Positions 25,190 through 34,154 of a DNA stretch of 64,000 bases are shown here, piece by piece. The DNA lies in contig NZ_CP163525.1 of assembly GCF_041080655.1 (NCBI RefSeq), positions 7,006,001 to 7,070,000 on the forward strand, given 5' to 3'. The translations under genes were made by a program, and so were the position numbers. This DNA is from Streptomyces sp. CG4. Lineage in GTDB: Bacteria > Actinomycetota > Actinomycetes > Streptomycetales > Streptomycetaceae. The notes beneath the pieces are model-generated. The model searched no databases. It had not been told where the DNA came from and worked only from the letters and a program-made list of their open reading frames with translations. How positions within the stretch are numbered: position 1 is the stretch's first letter; every line of letters starts with the position of its first letter.

Positions 25190-26860
25190 CTACACCGGGT
25201 CGTAGGTCCGCTCGACCTTCTGCGTGCCGCTGCGGGTGCGGTACGAACGCTCCCACCTGGCGGTGGCGTTCGCGTCGGTGCGGTCGGACAGGACGTAGTA
25301 GTCCATCTGTGTGCGGTCGGCGGTGATGTCCAGCACGCCGTAGCCGTGCCGGTCGGTGTCCACCCAGTGGACGTGGCGGTTGGCGGCCTCGATGAGCGGC
25401 GCGGCGACGACGGAGACCGTGCCCTCGGGGACCTTGACGATGTCGTCGAGGTTGTCGGAGGTCACCGAGGTGATCACGAACTCGGTGGCCGCCGACGGCG
25501 ACAGCGGGTAGGTGCCCGCGTCCACCGGCACGTCGTTGGCCCAGGACATGTGGATGTCACCGGTCAGGAAGACGGTGTTGCCGATGGCGTTCGCGCGCAG
25601 GTGGTCGAGGAGTTCACGCCGGTCGTGGGTGTAGCCGTCCCACTGGTCGGTGTTGACGCCGATGCCGTCCTGCGGCAGGTCGAGCAGCTTGGCGAGCGGC
25701 TTGAGCAGGTCGGCGGTGAGGGAGCCGATGACGAACGGCGCGATCATCACCGAGTTGCCGACCAGTCGCCATGTGGTGTCGGAGGCCTTCAGGCCCGCCT
25801 TCAGCCAGTCGAGCTGGGCGCGGCCGGTCATCGTCCGGTTCGGGTCGTCCACCGAGCCGTTGCCGGCCGATGCCTGCTGGGAGCGGAAGGAGCGCAGGTC
25901 CAGCAGGGACAGATCGGCGAGCTTGCCGAAGCGCAGCCGCCGGTAGGTGGTGCCCTCGATGGCGGGGCGGACCGGCATCCACTCGAAGTAGGCCTGCTTG
26001 GCGGCCGCCTTGCGGGCGGTCCAGGTGCCCTCGGCGCCCTCGGTGTGGTTGACCGCGCCGCCCGACCAGGCGTTGTCGGCGAACTCGTGGTCGTCCCAGA
26101 TAGCTATGACCGGCGCCTTCAGGTGCAGGGCCTGCAGGTCGGGGTCGGTCTTGTACTTGCCGTGCCGGGTCCGGTAGTCGGCGAGCGTGATGATCTCGCC
26201 CGCCGGCGCGTGCGGGCGGACGACCGTGCCACGCGCCGCGTACTCGCCGGACTTGTACTCGTAGATGTAGTCGCCGAGGTGCAGCCACGCGTCCAGGTCG
26301 TTACGGGTCGCGAGGTGCCGGTAGGCGGCGAAGTAGCCGGCCTCCCAGTTGGCGCAGGTGACGACGCCGAAGCGCAGGCCGGCGACGGCCGCGTCGGCCG
26401 CCGGGGCGGTACGGGTGCGCGCCACCGGGGAGTCGGTGCCGCCGGCCGAGAACCGGAACCAGTAGTCGGTCGCCGGCTGCAGGCCGCGGACGTCGGCCTT
26501 CACGGTGTGGTCGGCGGCGGCGGTCGCCTTCACGGTCCCCTTGGCGACGATCCTGGTGAACGCCTTGTCCTTGGCGACGACCCAGCTCACCTCGGTGTCC
26601 GGGCCGAGCCCGGAGCCGGGTACGGCCTCCGGGGCCGGTGTCACCCGGGTCCACAGCAGGATGCCGTCGGGCAGCGGGTCACCGGAGGCGACACCGTGCA
26701 GAAAGGCGGGGGCCTGGCCGGCGGCGCGCGCCGGAAGGGCGGCGGCGAGCGGAGCGGCCAGCACAGCGGTCGCCGCCGCGGCCTTGACGACCGTACGGCG
26801 GCGGGGTGAGACGGAGTTGAGGCCTTCAGTGGCTGAAAGTGATCTTTTTCGACTGGTCAC
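25190..26860 (-). CDS. phoD: PhoD-type alkaline phosphatase/phosphodiesterase, Tat-exported
   Basis: Secreted metallophosphoesterase that releases phosphate from esters. 556 residues. The twin-arginine signal SPRRRTVVK (about 18-26) is followed by an Ala-rich hydrophobic segment and an AxA cleavage site near 45. The N-terminal beta domain begins FLHGVASGDPLPDGILLWTR. Metal-binding motifs are LHLGDYIYEY and IWDDHEFADNAW, with FLTGDIHMSWANDV near the end. PhoD genes are usually under PhoP control, but I found no clear PHO box. TAACCT lies eight bases before the GTG. Confidence 0.93.
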   Translation of the reverse strand: MTSRKRSLSATEGLNSVSPRRRTVVKAAAATAVLAAPLAAALPARAAGQAPAFLHGVASGDPLPDGILLWTRVTPAPEAVPGSGLGPDTEVSWVVAKDKAFTRIVAKGTVKATAAADHTVKADVRGLQPATDYWFRFSAGGTDSPVARTRTAPAADAAVAGLRFGVVTCANWEAGYFAAYRHLATRNDLDAWLHLGDYIYEYKSGEYAARGTVVRPHAPAGEIITLADYRTRHGKYKTDPDLQALHLKAPVIAIWDDHEFADNAWSGGAVNHTEGAEGTWTARKAAAKQAYFEWMPVRPAIEGTTYRRLRFGKLADLSLLDLRSFRSQQASAGNGSVDDPNRTMTGRAQLDWLKAGLKASDTTWRLVGNSVMIAPFVIGSLTADLLKPLAKLLDLPQDGIGVNTDQWDGYTHDRRELLDHLRANAIGNTVFLTGDIHMSWANDVPVDAGTYPLSPSAATEFVITSVTSDNLDDIVKVPEGTVSVVAAPLIEAANRHVHWVDTDRHGYGVLDITADRTQMDYYVLSDRTDANATARWERSYRTRSGTQKVERTYDPV

Positions 26861-26890
26861 GACCCATCAGGTTACTGACCGGTACGAACA

Positions 26891-26927
26891 GAAGAGCGGG
26901 CGAACGCTCAATGTTCGCCCGCTCTTC
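26891..26927 (-). terminator. Hairpin after the thioredoxin-fold gene
   Basis: Perfect 15-base stem (26891-26905 with 26913-26927), seven-base loop. It sits 28 bases past the stop of the upstream - strand gene and before phoD. Bases inside it resemble a phosphate box but belong to the stem. Confidence 0.8.
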
Positions 26928-26954
26928 ACGTGAAGGTCGGATTTCGCCGGGGCG

Positions 26955-27776
26955 TCAGCCCTTGAGCTCGGCGTCCACCACACGGTTGAAGTCGGCCGCG
27001 GACATCGGCGGGTTCTTCCCGTCCGTGGTGAGTACCTTGCCGTCCATCATCAACGTGGGCGTGCCCGAGAACTTGTACTTCTGGCCGTCCTTGTCGAACT
27101 TGTCGTTCATCACGAGCGCCCACTTGTCGAACGTGCCGTTCTTGACGTCGTTCTGGAACTTCGTGTTGCCCTTGAGGGCGCTGACGGTGTCGGCCACCTG
27201 GATCAGGTACGAGTCGTCCTTGAACTTGTCGTCCTGCTCGCCGGGGTGGTACTTCGCCGAGTACAGCGCCGACTTGTACTCGAGGAACGCCTCGGGGCTG
27301 ACGTTCAGCGCGGCGCCCAGCGCGCTCAGCGCGTTCTTCGACCCCGTGCCCGGGATGTTGTTGTCGATGAACGTGGCGCCGACGAACTGGAACTTGAACT
27401 TGCCGTCCTCGATGCCCTTGCGCACCGTCTCGCCCACGTTCTGCTCGAACATGGAGCAGACCGGGCAGCGCGGGTCCTCGTACATCGAGAGGGTCTTCTT
27501 GGCGGTGCTCTTGCCGATGACGACGGTCGTGCCATCCGTCCCGGTGGTGTTGGCGGGCTTGACCAGCTTCTGGTCCTTCACCGCTTCCCATCCGTTGGGC
27601 TTGTTCGCCTGGACGAGGGCGTAGCCGATGCCGCCGGCCGCGGCCAGCACGGCCACGACGGAGGCGGCCACGATGATCTGCCGCCTGGCCTTGTCACGCT
27701 TGGCCTGCCGCTCGCGCTCCTGGCGTAGCCGCTCCCGGGCCGCCGTCTTCGCCGACTGGCTGTTCCGCTTGCTCAT
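26955..27776 (-). CDS. Membrane-anchored DsbA-like thioredoxin-fold protein
   Basis: 273 residues: a basic cytoplasmic segment (about 1-33), one membrane helix (about 34-55), then an extracytoplasmic thioredoxin_4/DsbA domain with the redox pair CPVC (Cys104, Cys107) and the cis-Pro loop FSGTPTLMM. It probably forms or isomerises disulfides in exported proteins. The start is ATG 27776 with GGAG nine bases upstream; an earlier in-frame ATG at 27806 lacks support. It follows a membrane protein gene by 80 bases, likely in one operon, and has a paralogue at 58456. Confidence 0.9.
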   Translation of the reverse strand: MSKRNSQSAKTAARERLRQERERQAKRDKARRQIIVAASVVAVLAAAGGIGYALVQANKPNGWEAVKDQKLVKPANTTGTDGTTVVIGKSTAKKTLSMYEDPRCPVCSMFEQNVGETVRKGIEDGKFKFQFVGATFIDNNIPGTGSKNALSALGAALNVSPEAFLEYKSALYSAKYHPGEQDDKFKDDSYLIQVADTVSALKGNTKFQNDVKNGTFDKWALVMNDKFDKDGQKYKFSGTPTLMMDGKVLTTDGKNPPMSAADFNRVVDAELKG

Positions 27777-27856
27777 ACTGGTGATCTCCGTGTGGGACGC
27801 GCACATGCCGTACGCGGAATACGTGTGGGGGACTGGGTGTGCTCAGACCTCGCCGC

Positions 27857-28543
27857 TCAGGCGGCGGCGAAGGCGGGCCGGCACGGCGGTCCACGTCGTC
27901 CCAGGGAGTGCACGAAAAGCAGGTCGCGGCCGGCGGCCCGGCGCGGAGCCGGGCGGGGCAGCCGGTGGACCGGGGTCAGCCGGATGGCGACCGCGGCCAC
28001 CGCGAGCAGCAGCGGCCGGAAAGTGGAGGCGGCGACCGCGCGCAGCAGCTGCATCAGCGCCCGCTCGCCCCGGCGCAGCCAGGCGGCGGCGAGCAGGCCC
28101 ACGCCGACGTGTGCGGCGAGCAGCAGCCAGGCGGCCGCCGGACTGGCGTGTGCGAGCAGCGCCTCGGGTCGGCCCTGGCCGGTCATCTGAGCCAGCGGGG
28201 TGCCGACGGGGCCGCCCTCGCACAGCACGTTGAAGCCGAACACGTGCAGGGGGCCGGCGACCGGGCCGCCGGCCCGGCCGTAGCAGGCGTGCTGGCCGGT
28301 GGTGAACACCGTGTCGGCGGCCAGTTCCAGCGGGACCAGCAGGGCCGCGATCCGGCCGAAGCCGCGCTCGCGGCCCGCCAGCGCATACGCGGTGACGAAC
28401 ACGCCGGCGCAGACCGCCAGCACCGTCGCCGCCGGCAGCGGGGCCCGGGACAGCAGCACGTGCGACGCGGTGCTGAGCGTCACGACGACAGCCGTGAACA
28501 GCGCCGCGCGCACGGCTCTGAGCTGGGTCCCGGATATGTCCAT
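27857..28543 (-). CDS. Integral membrane protein of unknown function
   Basis: 228 residues with about five hydrophobic helices (roughly 12-32, 38-57, 64-80, 135-156, 176-190). Two cysteines, 87 (HACYG) and 108 (NVLCEGG), lie in the same long loop between helices three and four. It is directly upstream of the DsbA-like gene on the same strand. A role as membrane partner that reoxidises the thioredoxin-fold protein is possible, but I see no VKOR or DsbB motif. I do not recognise the family. The start is ATG 28543. Confidence 0.75.
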   Translation of the reverse strand: MDISGTQLRAVRAALFTAVVVTLSTASHVLLSRAPLPAATVLAVCAGVFVTAYALAGRERGFGRIAALLVPLELAADTVFTTGQHACYGRAGGPVAGPLHVFGFNVLCEGGPVGTPLAQMTGQGRPEALLAHASPAAAWLLLAAHVGVGLLAAAWLRRGERALMQLLRAVAASTFRPLLLAVAAVAIRLTPVHRLPRPAPRRAAGRDLLFVHSLGRRGPPCRPAFAAA

Positions 28544-28611
28544 AGCGAAAGAACAGTCTGACACGTGGGCGGTTAAGAGACCCCTAAAGGATGCCTGTGA
28601 GTGCGCGAAGG

Positions 28612-29937
28612 TCACAGCCCCGGAATCCGGCCGTTGCGGAACAGGTCGACGAAGATCTGGTGGTCGGCACGCGCGCGTGCGCCGTAGCTGTGCGCGAAGT
28701 CCACCAGCAGGGGCGCGAAGCCCTCCTCGTCGGCCGCGAGCGCCGCGTCGATCGCCCGCTCGGTGGAGAACGGCACCAGGGACTCGCCGGAGGTGTCGTC
28801 CGCCGCCGAGTGCATCGACGCCGTGGCCCGGCCCAGGTCGGCGACGACCTGCGCGATCTCCTCCGGGTCGTCGATGTCGCTCCAGTCCAGGTCGACGGCG
28901 TACGGCGAGACCTCGGCCACCAGCTGGCCCGCGCCGTCCAGCTCGGTCCAGCCCAGCCACGGGTCGGCGTGCGCCTGCAGGGCGCGCTGGGAGATCACCG
29001 TGCGGTGACCCTCGTGCTGGAAGTAGCCGGCGATGGCCGGATCCGTGATGTGCCGGGAGACGGCCGGGGTCTGGGCCTGCTTGATGTAGATCACGACGTC
29101 GTTCTCCAGGGCGTCGCTGTGGCCCTCCAGCAGGATGTTGTACGACGGCAGGCCCGCGGACCCTATGCCGATGCCCCGGCGGCCGACGACGTCCTTCACC
29201 CGGTAGGAGTCCGGGCGGGCCAGGGAGGAGTCCGGGAGCGTCTCCAGATAGCCGTCGAAGGCCGCGAGGACCTTGTAGCGGGTGGCCGCGTCCAGCTCGA
29301 TGGAGCCGCCGCCCGGCGCGAAGCGGCGCTCGAAGTCGCGGATCCCGGTCATCGACTCCAGCAGCTCGAAGCGGGTCAGCGAACGGGCGGCCCGCAGGGC
29401 GCCCAGCAGCGGGCCCTCGGCGGTGTCCAGGGTGAAGGGCGGCACCTCGTCGCTCTTCGCGCCCGTGGCCAGGGCGTGGATGCGCTCGCGGTAGGCGGCC
29501 GCGTAGATCGTCACCAGCTCGGTGATCTGCTCGTCGCTGAGCGCCTTCGCGTACCCGATGAGCGCGATCGACGCCGAGAAGCGCTTCAGGTCCCAGGTGA
29601 ACGGGCCGACGTAGGCCTCGTCGAAGTCGTTGACGTTGAAGACCAGGCGGCCGTTGGAGTCCATGTACGTGCCGAAGTTCTCCGCGTGCAGATCGCCGTG
29701 GATCCAGACGCGCGAGGTGCGGTCGTCCAGAAATGGACCACCGCGCTTCTCGGCGTCGAGGTCGTGGTAGAAGAGGCACGCCGTGCCCCGGTAGAACGCG
29801 AAGGCCGAGGCCGCCATCTTCCGGAACTTCACGCGGAACGCGGCCGGGTCGGCGGCCAGGAGCCGGCCGAAGGCGGTGTCGAAGACGGCGAGGATCTCCT
29901 CGCCGCGCTGCTCGCCACTGAGCTGGGGGACCGACAT
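28612..29937 (-). CDS. DUF2252 protein with kinase-like catalytic motifs
   Basis: 441 residues. VWIHGDLHAENFG (about 77-89) resembles the catalytic loop of aminoglycoside-phosphotransferase and HipA-like kinases, and VNDFDEAYVGPFTWDLKR (about 102-119) resembles their Mg-binding DFD segment. Later motifs are GIGSAGLPSYNILLEG and IYIKQAQ. The family is widespread in actinobacteria and has no established substrate. ATG 29937 has AGGAGG nine bases upstream; the frame is open further left without homology. Divergent from dnaE across 201 bases. Confidence 0.85.
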   Translation of the reverse strand: MSVPQLSGEQRGEEILAVFDTAFGRLLAADPAAFRVKFRKMAASAFAFYRGTACLFYHDLDAEKRGGPFLDDRTSRVWIHGDLHAENFGTYMDSNGRLVFNVNDFDEAYVGPFTWDLKRFSASIALIGYAKALSDEQITELVTIYAAAYRERIHALATGAKSDEVPPFTLDTAEGPLLGALRAARSLTRFELLESMTGIRDFERRFAPGGGSIELDAATRYKVLAAFDGYLETLPDSSLARPDSYRVKDVVGRRGIGIGSAGLPSYNILLEGHSDALENDVVIYIKQAQTPAVSRHITDPAIAGYFQHEGHRTVISQRALQAHADPWLGWTELDGAGQLVAEVSPYAVDLDWSDIDDPEEIAQVVADLGRATASMHSAADDTSGESLVPFSTERAIDAALAADEEGFAPLLVDFAHSYGARARADHQIFVDLFRNGRIPGL

Positions 29938-30138
29938 CGCGGGGTGCCTCCTGGTGCATTGCCTGTACGACAGCGTCTCTGCCGTACCCAACGGGCGACG
30001 CCACGCGGGAGTGCCCGGTTCCCGCATGAAGGTACGCAAGGATCGGCCGCCGGTGTCAGTCCTGAGGCATAGACTTCGACGCTGACCCCGGAACCGTCCC
30101 CCCATCCGTCGCCGAGCGTTTTCGTTGGAGGCCATACC

Positions 30139-33100
30139 GTGTCAAAGCCGCCCTTCACGCACCTGCACGTCCACACCCAGTACTCGCTGCTGGACGGTGC
30201 CGCGCGGCTCAAGGACATGTTCAATGCCTGCAATGAGATGGGCATGACGCACATCGCCATGTCCGACCACGGCAACCTCCACGGGGCGTACGACTTCTTC
30301 CACTCCGCGCAGAAGGCCGGAATCACCCCGATCATCGGGATCGAGGCCTATGTCGCCCCCGAGTCCCGGCGCAACAAGCGCAAGATCCAGTGGGGCCAGC
30401 CGCACCAGAAGCGTGACGACGTCTCCGGCTCCGGTGGTTACACCCACAAGACGATGTGGGCCACCAACAAGACGGGGCTGCACAACCTCTTCCGGCTCTC
30501 CTCCGACGCCTACGCCGAGGGCTGGCTGCAGAAGTGGCCCCGGATGGACAAGGAGACCATCGCCCAGTGGTCCGAGGGCATCGTCGCCTCCACCGGCTGC
30601 CCCTCCGGAGAGGTCCAGACCAGGCTGCGCCTCGGTCAGTTCGACGAGGCCCTGAAGGCGGCTGCCGACTACCAGGACATCTTCGGCAAGGACCGCTACT
30701 TCATGGAGCTGATGGACCACGGCATCGAGATCGAGCACCGGGTCCGCGACGGTCTCCTGGAGATCGGCAAGAAGCTCGGCATCCCCCCGCTGGTCACCAA
30801 CGACTCGCACTACACGTACGCGCACGAGGCGGGCGCCCACGACGCCCTGCTGTGCATCCAGACCGGCAAGAACCTCTCCGACCCGGACCGCTTCAAGTTC
30901 GACGGCACCGGCTACTACCTGAAGTCCACGGACGAGATGTACGCCATCGACTCCTCGGACGCCTGGCAGGAGGGCTGCGCCAACACGCTCCTCGTCGCCG
31001 AGATGGTCGACACGACCGGCATGTTCGAGAAGCGCGACCTCATGCCCAAGTTCGACATCCCGGAGGGCTTCACCGAGGTCACCTGGTTCAAGGAGGAGGT
31101 CCGCCGCGGCATGGAGCGCCGCTTCCCCGGCGGCGTCCCCGAGGACCGCCAGAAGCAGGCCGAGTACGAGATGGACGTCATCATCTCGATGGGCTTCCCC
31201 GGCTACTTCCTCGTCGTCGCCGACTTCATCATGTGGGCGAAGAACAACGGCATCGCCGTCGGCCCCGGCCGAGGCTCCGCCGCGGGCTCGATCGTCGCCT
31301 ACGCCATGGGCATCACCGACCTCGACCCGATCCCGCACGGCCTGATCTTCGAGCGGTTCCTCAACCCCGAGCGCATCTCGATGCCCGATGTCGACATCGA
31401 CTTCGACGAGCGCCGGCGCGTCGAGGTGATCCGGTACGTGACGGAGAAGTACGGCGCCGACAAGGTCGCCATGATCGGCACGTACGGCACCATCAAGGCC
31501 AAGAACGCGATCAAGGACTCCGCGCGCGTGCTGGGCTATCCGTACGCGATGGGCGACCGCATCACCAAGGCCATGCCCGCCGACGTCCTCGGCAAGGGCA
31601 TCCCGCTCTCCGGCATCACCGACCCCAGCCACCCGCGCTACTCGGAGGCCGGCGAGGTCCGCGGGATGTACGAGAACGAGCCGGACGTGAAGAAGGTCAT
31701 CGACACCGCGCGCGGTGTGGAGGGCCTGGTCCGGCAGATGGGCGTGCACGCCGCCGGCGTGATCATGTCCAGCGAGACCATCACCGAGCACGTCCCGGTG
31801 TGGGTCAGGCACACCGACGGCGTGACCATCACGCAGTGGGACTACCCGAGCTGTGAGTCGCTCGGCCTGCTGAAGATGGACTTCCTGGGCCTGCGCAACC
31901 TCACGATCATGGACGACGCGGTCAAGATGGTGAAGGCCAACAAGGGCCTCGACATCGACCTGCTGTCCCTTCCGCTGGACGACCCCACGACCTTCGAACT
32001 GCTCCAGCGCGGCGACACCCTCGGCGTCTTCCAGTTCGACGGCGGCCCCATGCGCTCGCTGCTGCGGCTGATGAAGCCCGACAACTTCGAAGACATCTCC
32101 GCCGTTTCGGCCCTGTACCGCCCGGGCCCGATGGGCATGAACTCCCACACGAACTACGCGCTGCGCAAGAACAAGCAGCAGGAGATCACGCCGATCCACA
32201 AGGATCTGGAGGAGCCCCTCAAGGAGGTCCTGGACGTCACCTACGGCCTGATCGTGTACCAGGAGCAGGTGCAGAAGGCCGCCCAGATCATCGCGGGCTA
32301 CTCCCTCGGCGAGGCCGACATCCTCCGCCGCGTGATGGGCAAGAAGAAGCCCGAGGAACTGGCGAAGAACTTCACCATCTTCCAGGCCGGCGCCCGCAAG
32401 AACGGCTTCAGCGACGAGGCCATCCAGGCCCTGTGGGACGTGCTGGTCCCGTTCGCCGGCTACGCGTTCAACAAGGCCCACTCCGCCGCGTACGGCCTGG
32501 TGTCGTACTGGACCGCGTACCTGAAGGCGAACTACCCCGCCGAGTACATGGCCGCGCTGCTGACCTCCGTCAAGGACGACAAGGACAAGTCGGCGATCTA
32601 CCTCAACGAGTGCCGCCGCATGGGCATCAAGGTGCTCCCGCCGAACGTCAACGAGTCGGTGCACAACTTCGCCGCCCAGGGCGACGACGTGATCCTGTTC
32701 GGCCTCGAAGCCGTGCGCAACGTCGGCACCAACGTCGTGGAGTCGATCATCAAGTGCCGCAAGGCGAAGGGGAAATACGCCTCCTTCCCCGACTACCTCG
32801 ACAAGGTCGACGCGGTCGCGTGCAACAAGCGCACCACGGAATCGCTGATCAAGGCCGGCGCCTTCGACACCATGGGCCACACCCGCAAGGGGCTCACCGC
32901 GCAGTACGAGCCGATGATCGACAACGTGGTCGCGGTCAAGCGCAAGGAGGCCGAGGGACAGTTCGACCTCTTCGGCGGCATGGGCGAGGAGAGCAGCAGC
33001 GAGCCCGGCTTCGGACTCGACGTGCAGTTCACCGAGGACGAGTGGGACAAGACCTATCTGCTCGCCCAGGAGCGGGAGATGCTCGGTCTGTACGTCTCCG

Positions 33101-33678
33101 ACCACCCCCTCTTCGGCCTCGAACACGTGCTGTCCGACAAGGCCGACGCCGGCATCGCCCAGCTGACGGGCGGCGAGCACGCCGACGGTGCCGTGGTGAC
33201 GATCGGCGGCATCATCTCCGGTCTCCAGCGCAAGATGACCAAGCAGGGCAACGCCTGGGCCATCGCCACCGTCGAGGACCTCGCCGGCTCCATCGAGTGC
33301 ATGTTCTTCCCCGCGACCTACCAGCTGGTGTCGACCCAACTCGTCGAGGACGCCGTGGTGTTCGTCAAGGGCCGCCTCGACAAGCGGGAGGACGTGCCCC
33401 GGCTCGTCGCCATGGAACTGATGGTCCCGGACCTGTCCAACGCGGGCACCAACGCGCCGGTGATCCTCACCATCCCGGCCACCAGAGTCACTCCGCCCAT
33501 GGTCAGCCGCCTCGGTGAGATCCTCAGCCATCACAAGGGCGACAGCGAGGTCCGTATCAAGCTGCAGGGCCCGCGCAAGACCACCGTGCTGCGCCTGGAC
33601 CGGCACCGGGTCAAGCCCGACCCGGCGCTCTTCGGCGACCTGAAGGTGCTGCTCGGCCCGTCCTGCCTGGCCGGCTGA
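30139..33678 (+). CDS. dnaE: DNA polymerase III alpha subunit DnaE1
   Basis: Catalytic subunit of the replicative polymerase. 1179 residues in the usual order. The PHP domain begins FTHLHVHTQYSLLDGAARLK and keeps its metal residues (MSDHGNLHG, NDSHYTY), so it may proofread. The polymerase core has GPGRGSAAGSIVAYAMGI, the catalytic PDVDIDFDERRR (about 416-427), QMGVHAAGVI and RVMGKKK. A helix-hairpin-helix region, beta-clamp and OB domains follow (GGIISGLQRKMTKQGNAWA). GTG start with GGAGG nearby. The length matches the main replicase rather than DnaE2. Confidence 0.97.
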   Translation: MSKPPFTHLHVHTQYSLLDGAARLKDMFNACNEMGMTHIAMSDHGNLHGAYDFFHSAQKAGITPIIGIEAYVAPESRRNKRKIQWGQPHQKRDDVSGSGGYTHKTMWATNKTGLHNLFRLSSDAYAEGWLQKWPRMDKETIAQWSEGIVASTGCPSGEVQTRLRLGQFDEALKAAADYQDIFGKDRYFMELMDHGIEIEHRVRDGLLEIGKKLGIPPLVTNDSHYTYAHEAGAHDALLCIQTGKNLSDPDRFKFDGTGYYLKSTDEMYAIDSSDAWQEGCANTLLVAEMVDTTGMFEKRDLMPKFDIPEGFTEVTWFKEEVRRGMERRFPGGVPEDRQKQAEYEMDVIISMGFPGYFLVVADFIMWAKNNGIAVGPGRGSAAGSIVAYAMGITDLDPIPHGLIFERFLNPERISMPDVDIDFDERRRVEVIRYVTEKYGADKVAMIGTYGTIKAKNAIKDSARVLGYPYAMGDRITKAMPADVLGKGIPLSGITDPSHPRYSEAGEVRGMYENEPDVKKVIDTARGVEGLVRQMGVHAAGVIMSSETITEHVPVWVRHTDGVTITQWDYPSCESLGLLKMDFLGLRNLTIMDDAVKMVKANKGLDIDLLSLPLDDPTTFELLQRGDTLGVFQFDGGPMRSLLRLMKPDNFEDISAVSALYRPGPMGMNSHTNYALRKNKQQEITPIHKDLEEPLKEVLDVTYGLIVYQEQVQKAAQIIAGYSLGEADILRRVMGKKKPEELAKNFTIFQAGARKNGFSDEAIQALWDVLVPFAGYAFNKAHSAAYGLVSYWTAYLKANYPAEYMAALLTSVKDDKDKSAIYLNECRRMGIKVLPPNVNESVHNFAAQGDDVILFGLEAVRNVGTNVVESIIKCRKAKGKYASFPDYLDKVDAVACNKRTTESLIKAGAFDTMGHTRKGLTAQYEPMIDNVVAVKRKEAEGQFDLFGGMGEESSSEPGFGLDVQFTEDEWDKTYLLAQEREMLGLYVSDHPLFGLEHVLSDKADAGIAQLTGGEHADGAVVTIGGIISGLQRKMTKQGNAWAIATVEDLAGSIECMFFPATYQLVSTQLVEDAVVFVKGRLDKREDVPRLVAMELMVPDLSNAGTNAPVILTIPATRVTPPMVSRLGEILSHHKGDSEVRIKLQGPRKTTVLRLDRHRVKPDPALFGDLKVLLGPSCLAG

Positions 33679-33696
33679 CGTACAGCCGACGTGCAA

Positions 33697-33725
33697 AGGG
33701 GCGCACCCGCCACGGGTGCGCCCCT
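33697..33725 (+). terminator. Hairpin after dnaE
   Basis: Perfect 13-base stem, AGGGGCGCACCCG (33697-33709) with CGGGTGCGCCCCT (33713-33725), three-base loop, 18 bases past the dnaE stop. It can also serve the convergent small gene that ends at 33753. Confidence 0.85.
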
Positions 33726-33752
33726 CCTGTGTGCCTGGGCTTCAACTGCCCT

Positions 33753-33929
33753 TTAGTTGTGGCCGAAGCTCTTCTGCTTCTTACGAGCAACATCCGACGG
33801 GTTGCCCTGGATGTGCGACACGGGAGACTCGGGTGCCTCCTGCGACCGCTGCGCGTGCTGCTGAGACTGCTCGGTCTGGGACGCGCGGCTCTGTGGGCCA
33901 CCCTGCTTGCGGTTCTTGTTCTTGGCCAT
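33753..33929 (-). CDS. Small basic Gln/Lys-rich protein, 58 residues
   Basis: A complete 58-residue frame starting MAKNKNRKQGGPQSRASQ and ending KKQKSFGHN, with the strong site AGGAGG nine bases before the ATG. It is rich in Gln, Ser, Lys and Arg and has no membrane segment, so it is probably soluble and disordered. Small actinobacterial proteins of this type, with MAKNKNR at the start and FGHN at the end, are conserved as I recall, but of unknown function. Convergent with dnaE; the shared hairpin lies between them. Confidence 0.8.
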   Translation of the reverse strand: MAKNKNRKQGGPQSRASQTEQSQQHAQRSQEAPESPVSHIQGNPSDVARKKQKSFGHN

Positions 33930-34154
33930 GGTGATCTGCCTCCTGCGGGGGATCTAGGGGCCAGGTCCGGGACCAGATTCACATACGCTGACATCAGGCG
34001 CATGTCGGATAATTACCGTGTGTGACAGGGCTGGTGGGCGCGCGGGATCCGCAAACGCCACGCCGAAGATCGAGTTCGGGCCGTTAACCTCTGCGCCGTC
34101 GGGCAGACTCGAAGGAAGTCCGAAGCCAAGCCTCCCGGAAAGAGGGTGAGTCGC

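Noticed and set aside
26868..26927. GTTCGCC and GTTCGTACC before phoD as a PHO box
   Set aside because: Spacing is 16 rather than 11 bases, and the first copy is part of a terminator stem.
30142..33696. A very long open frame antisense to dnaE (about 1180 codons)
   Set aside because: It mirrors dnaE exactly, has no domain match, and is explained by high third-position GC, which suppresses antisense stops.
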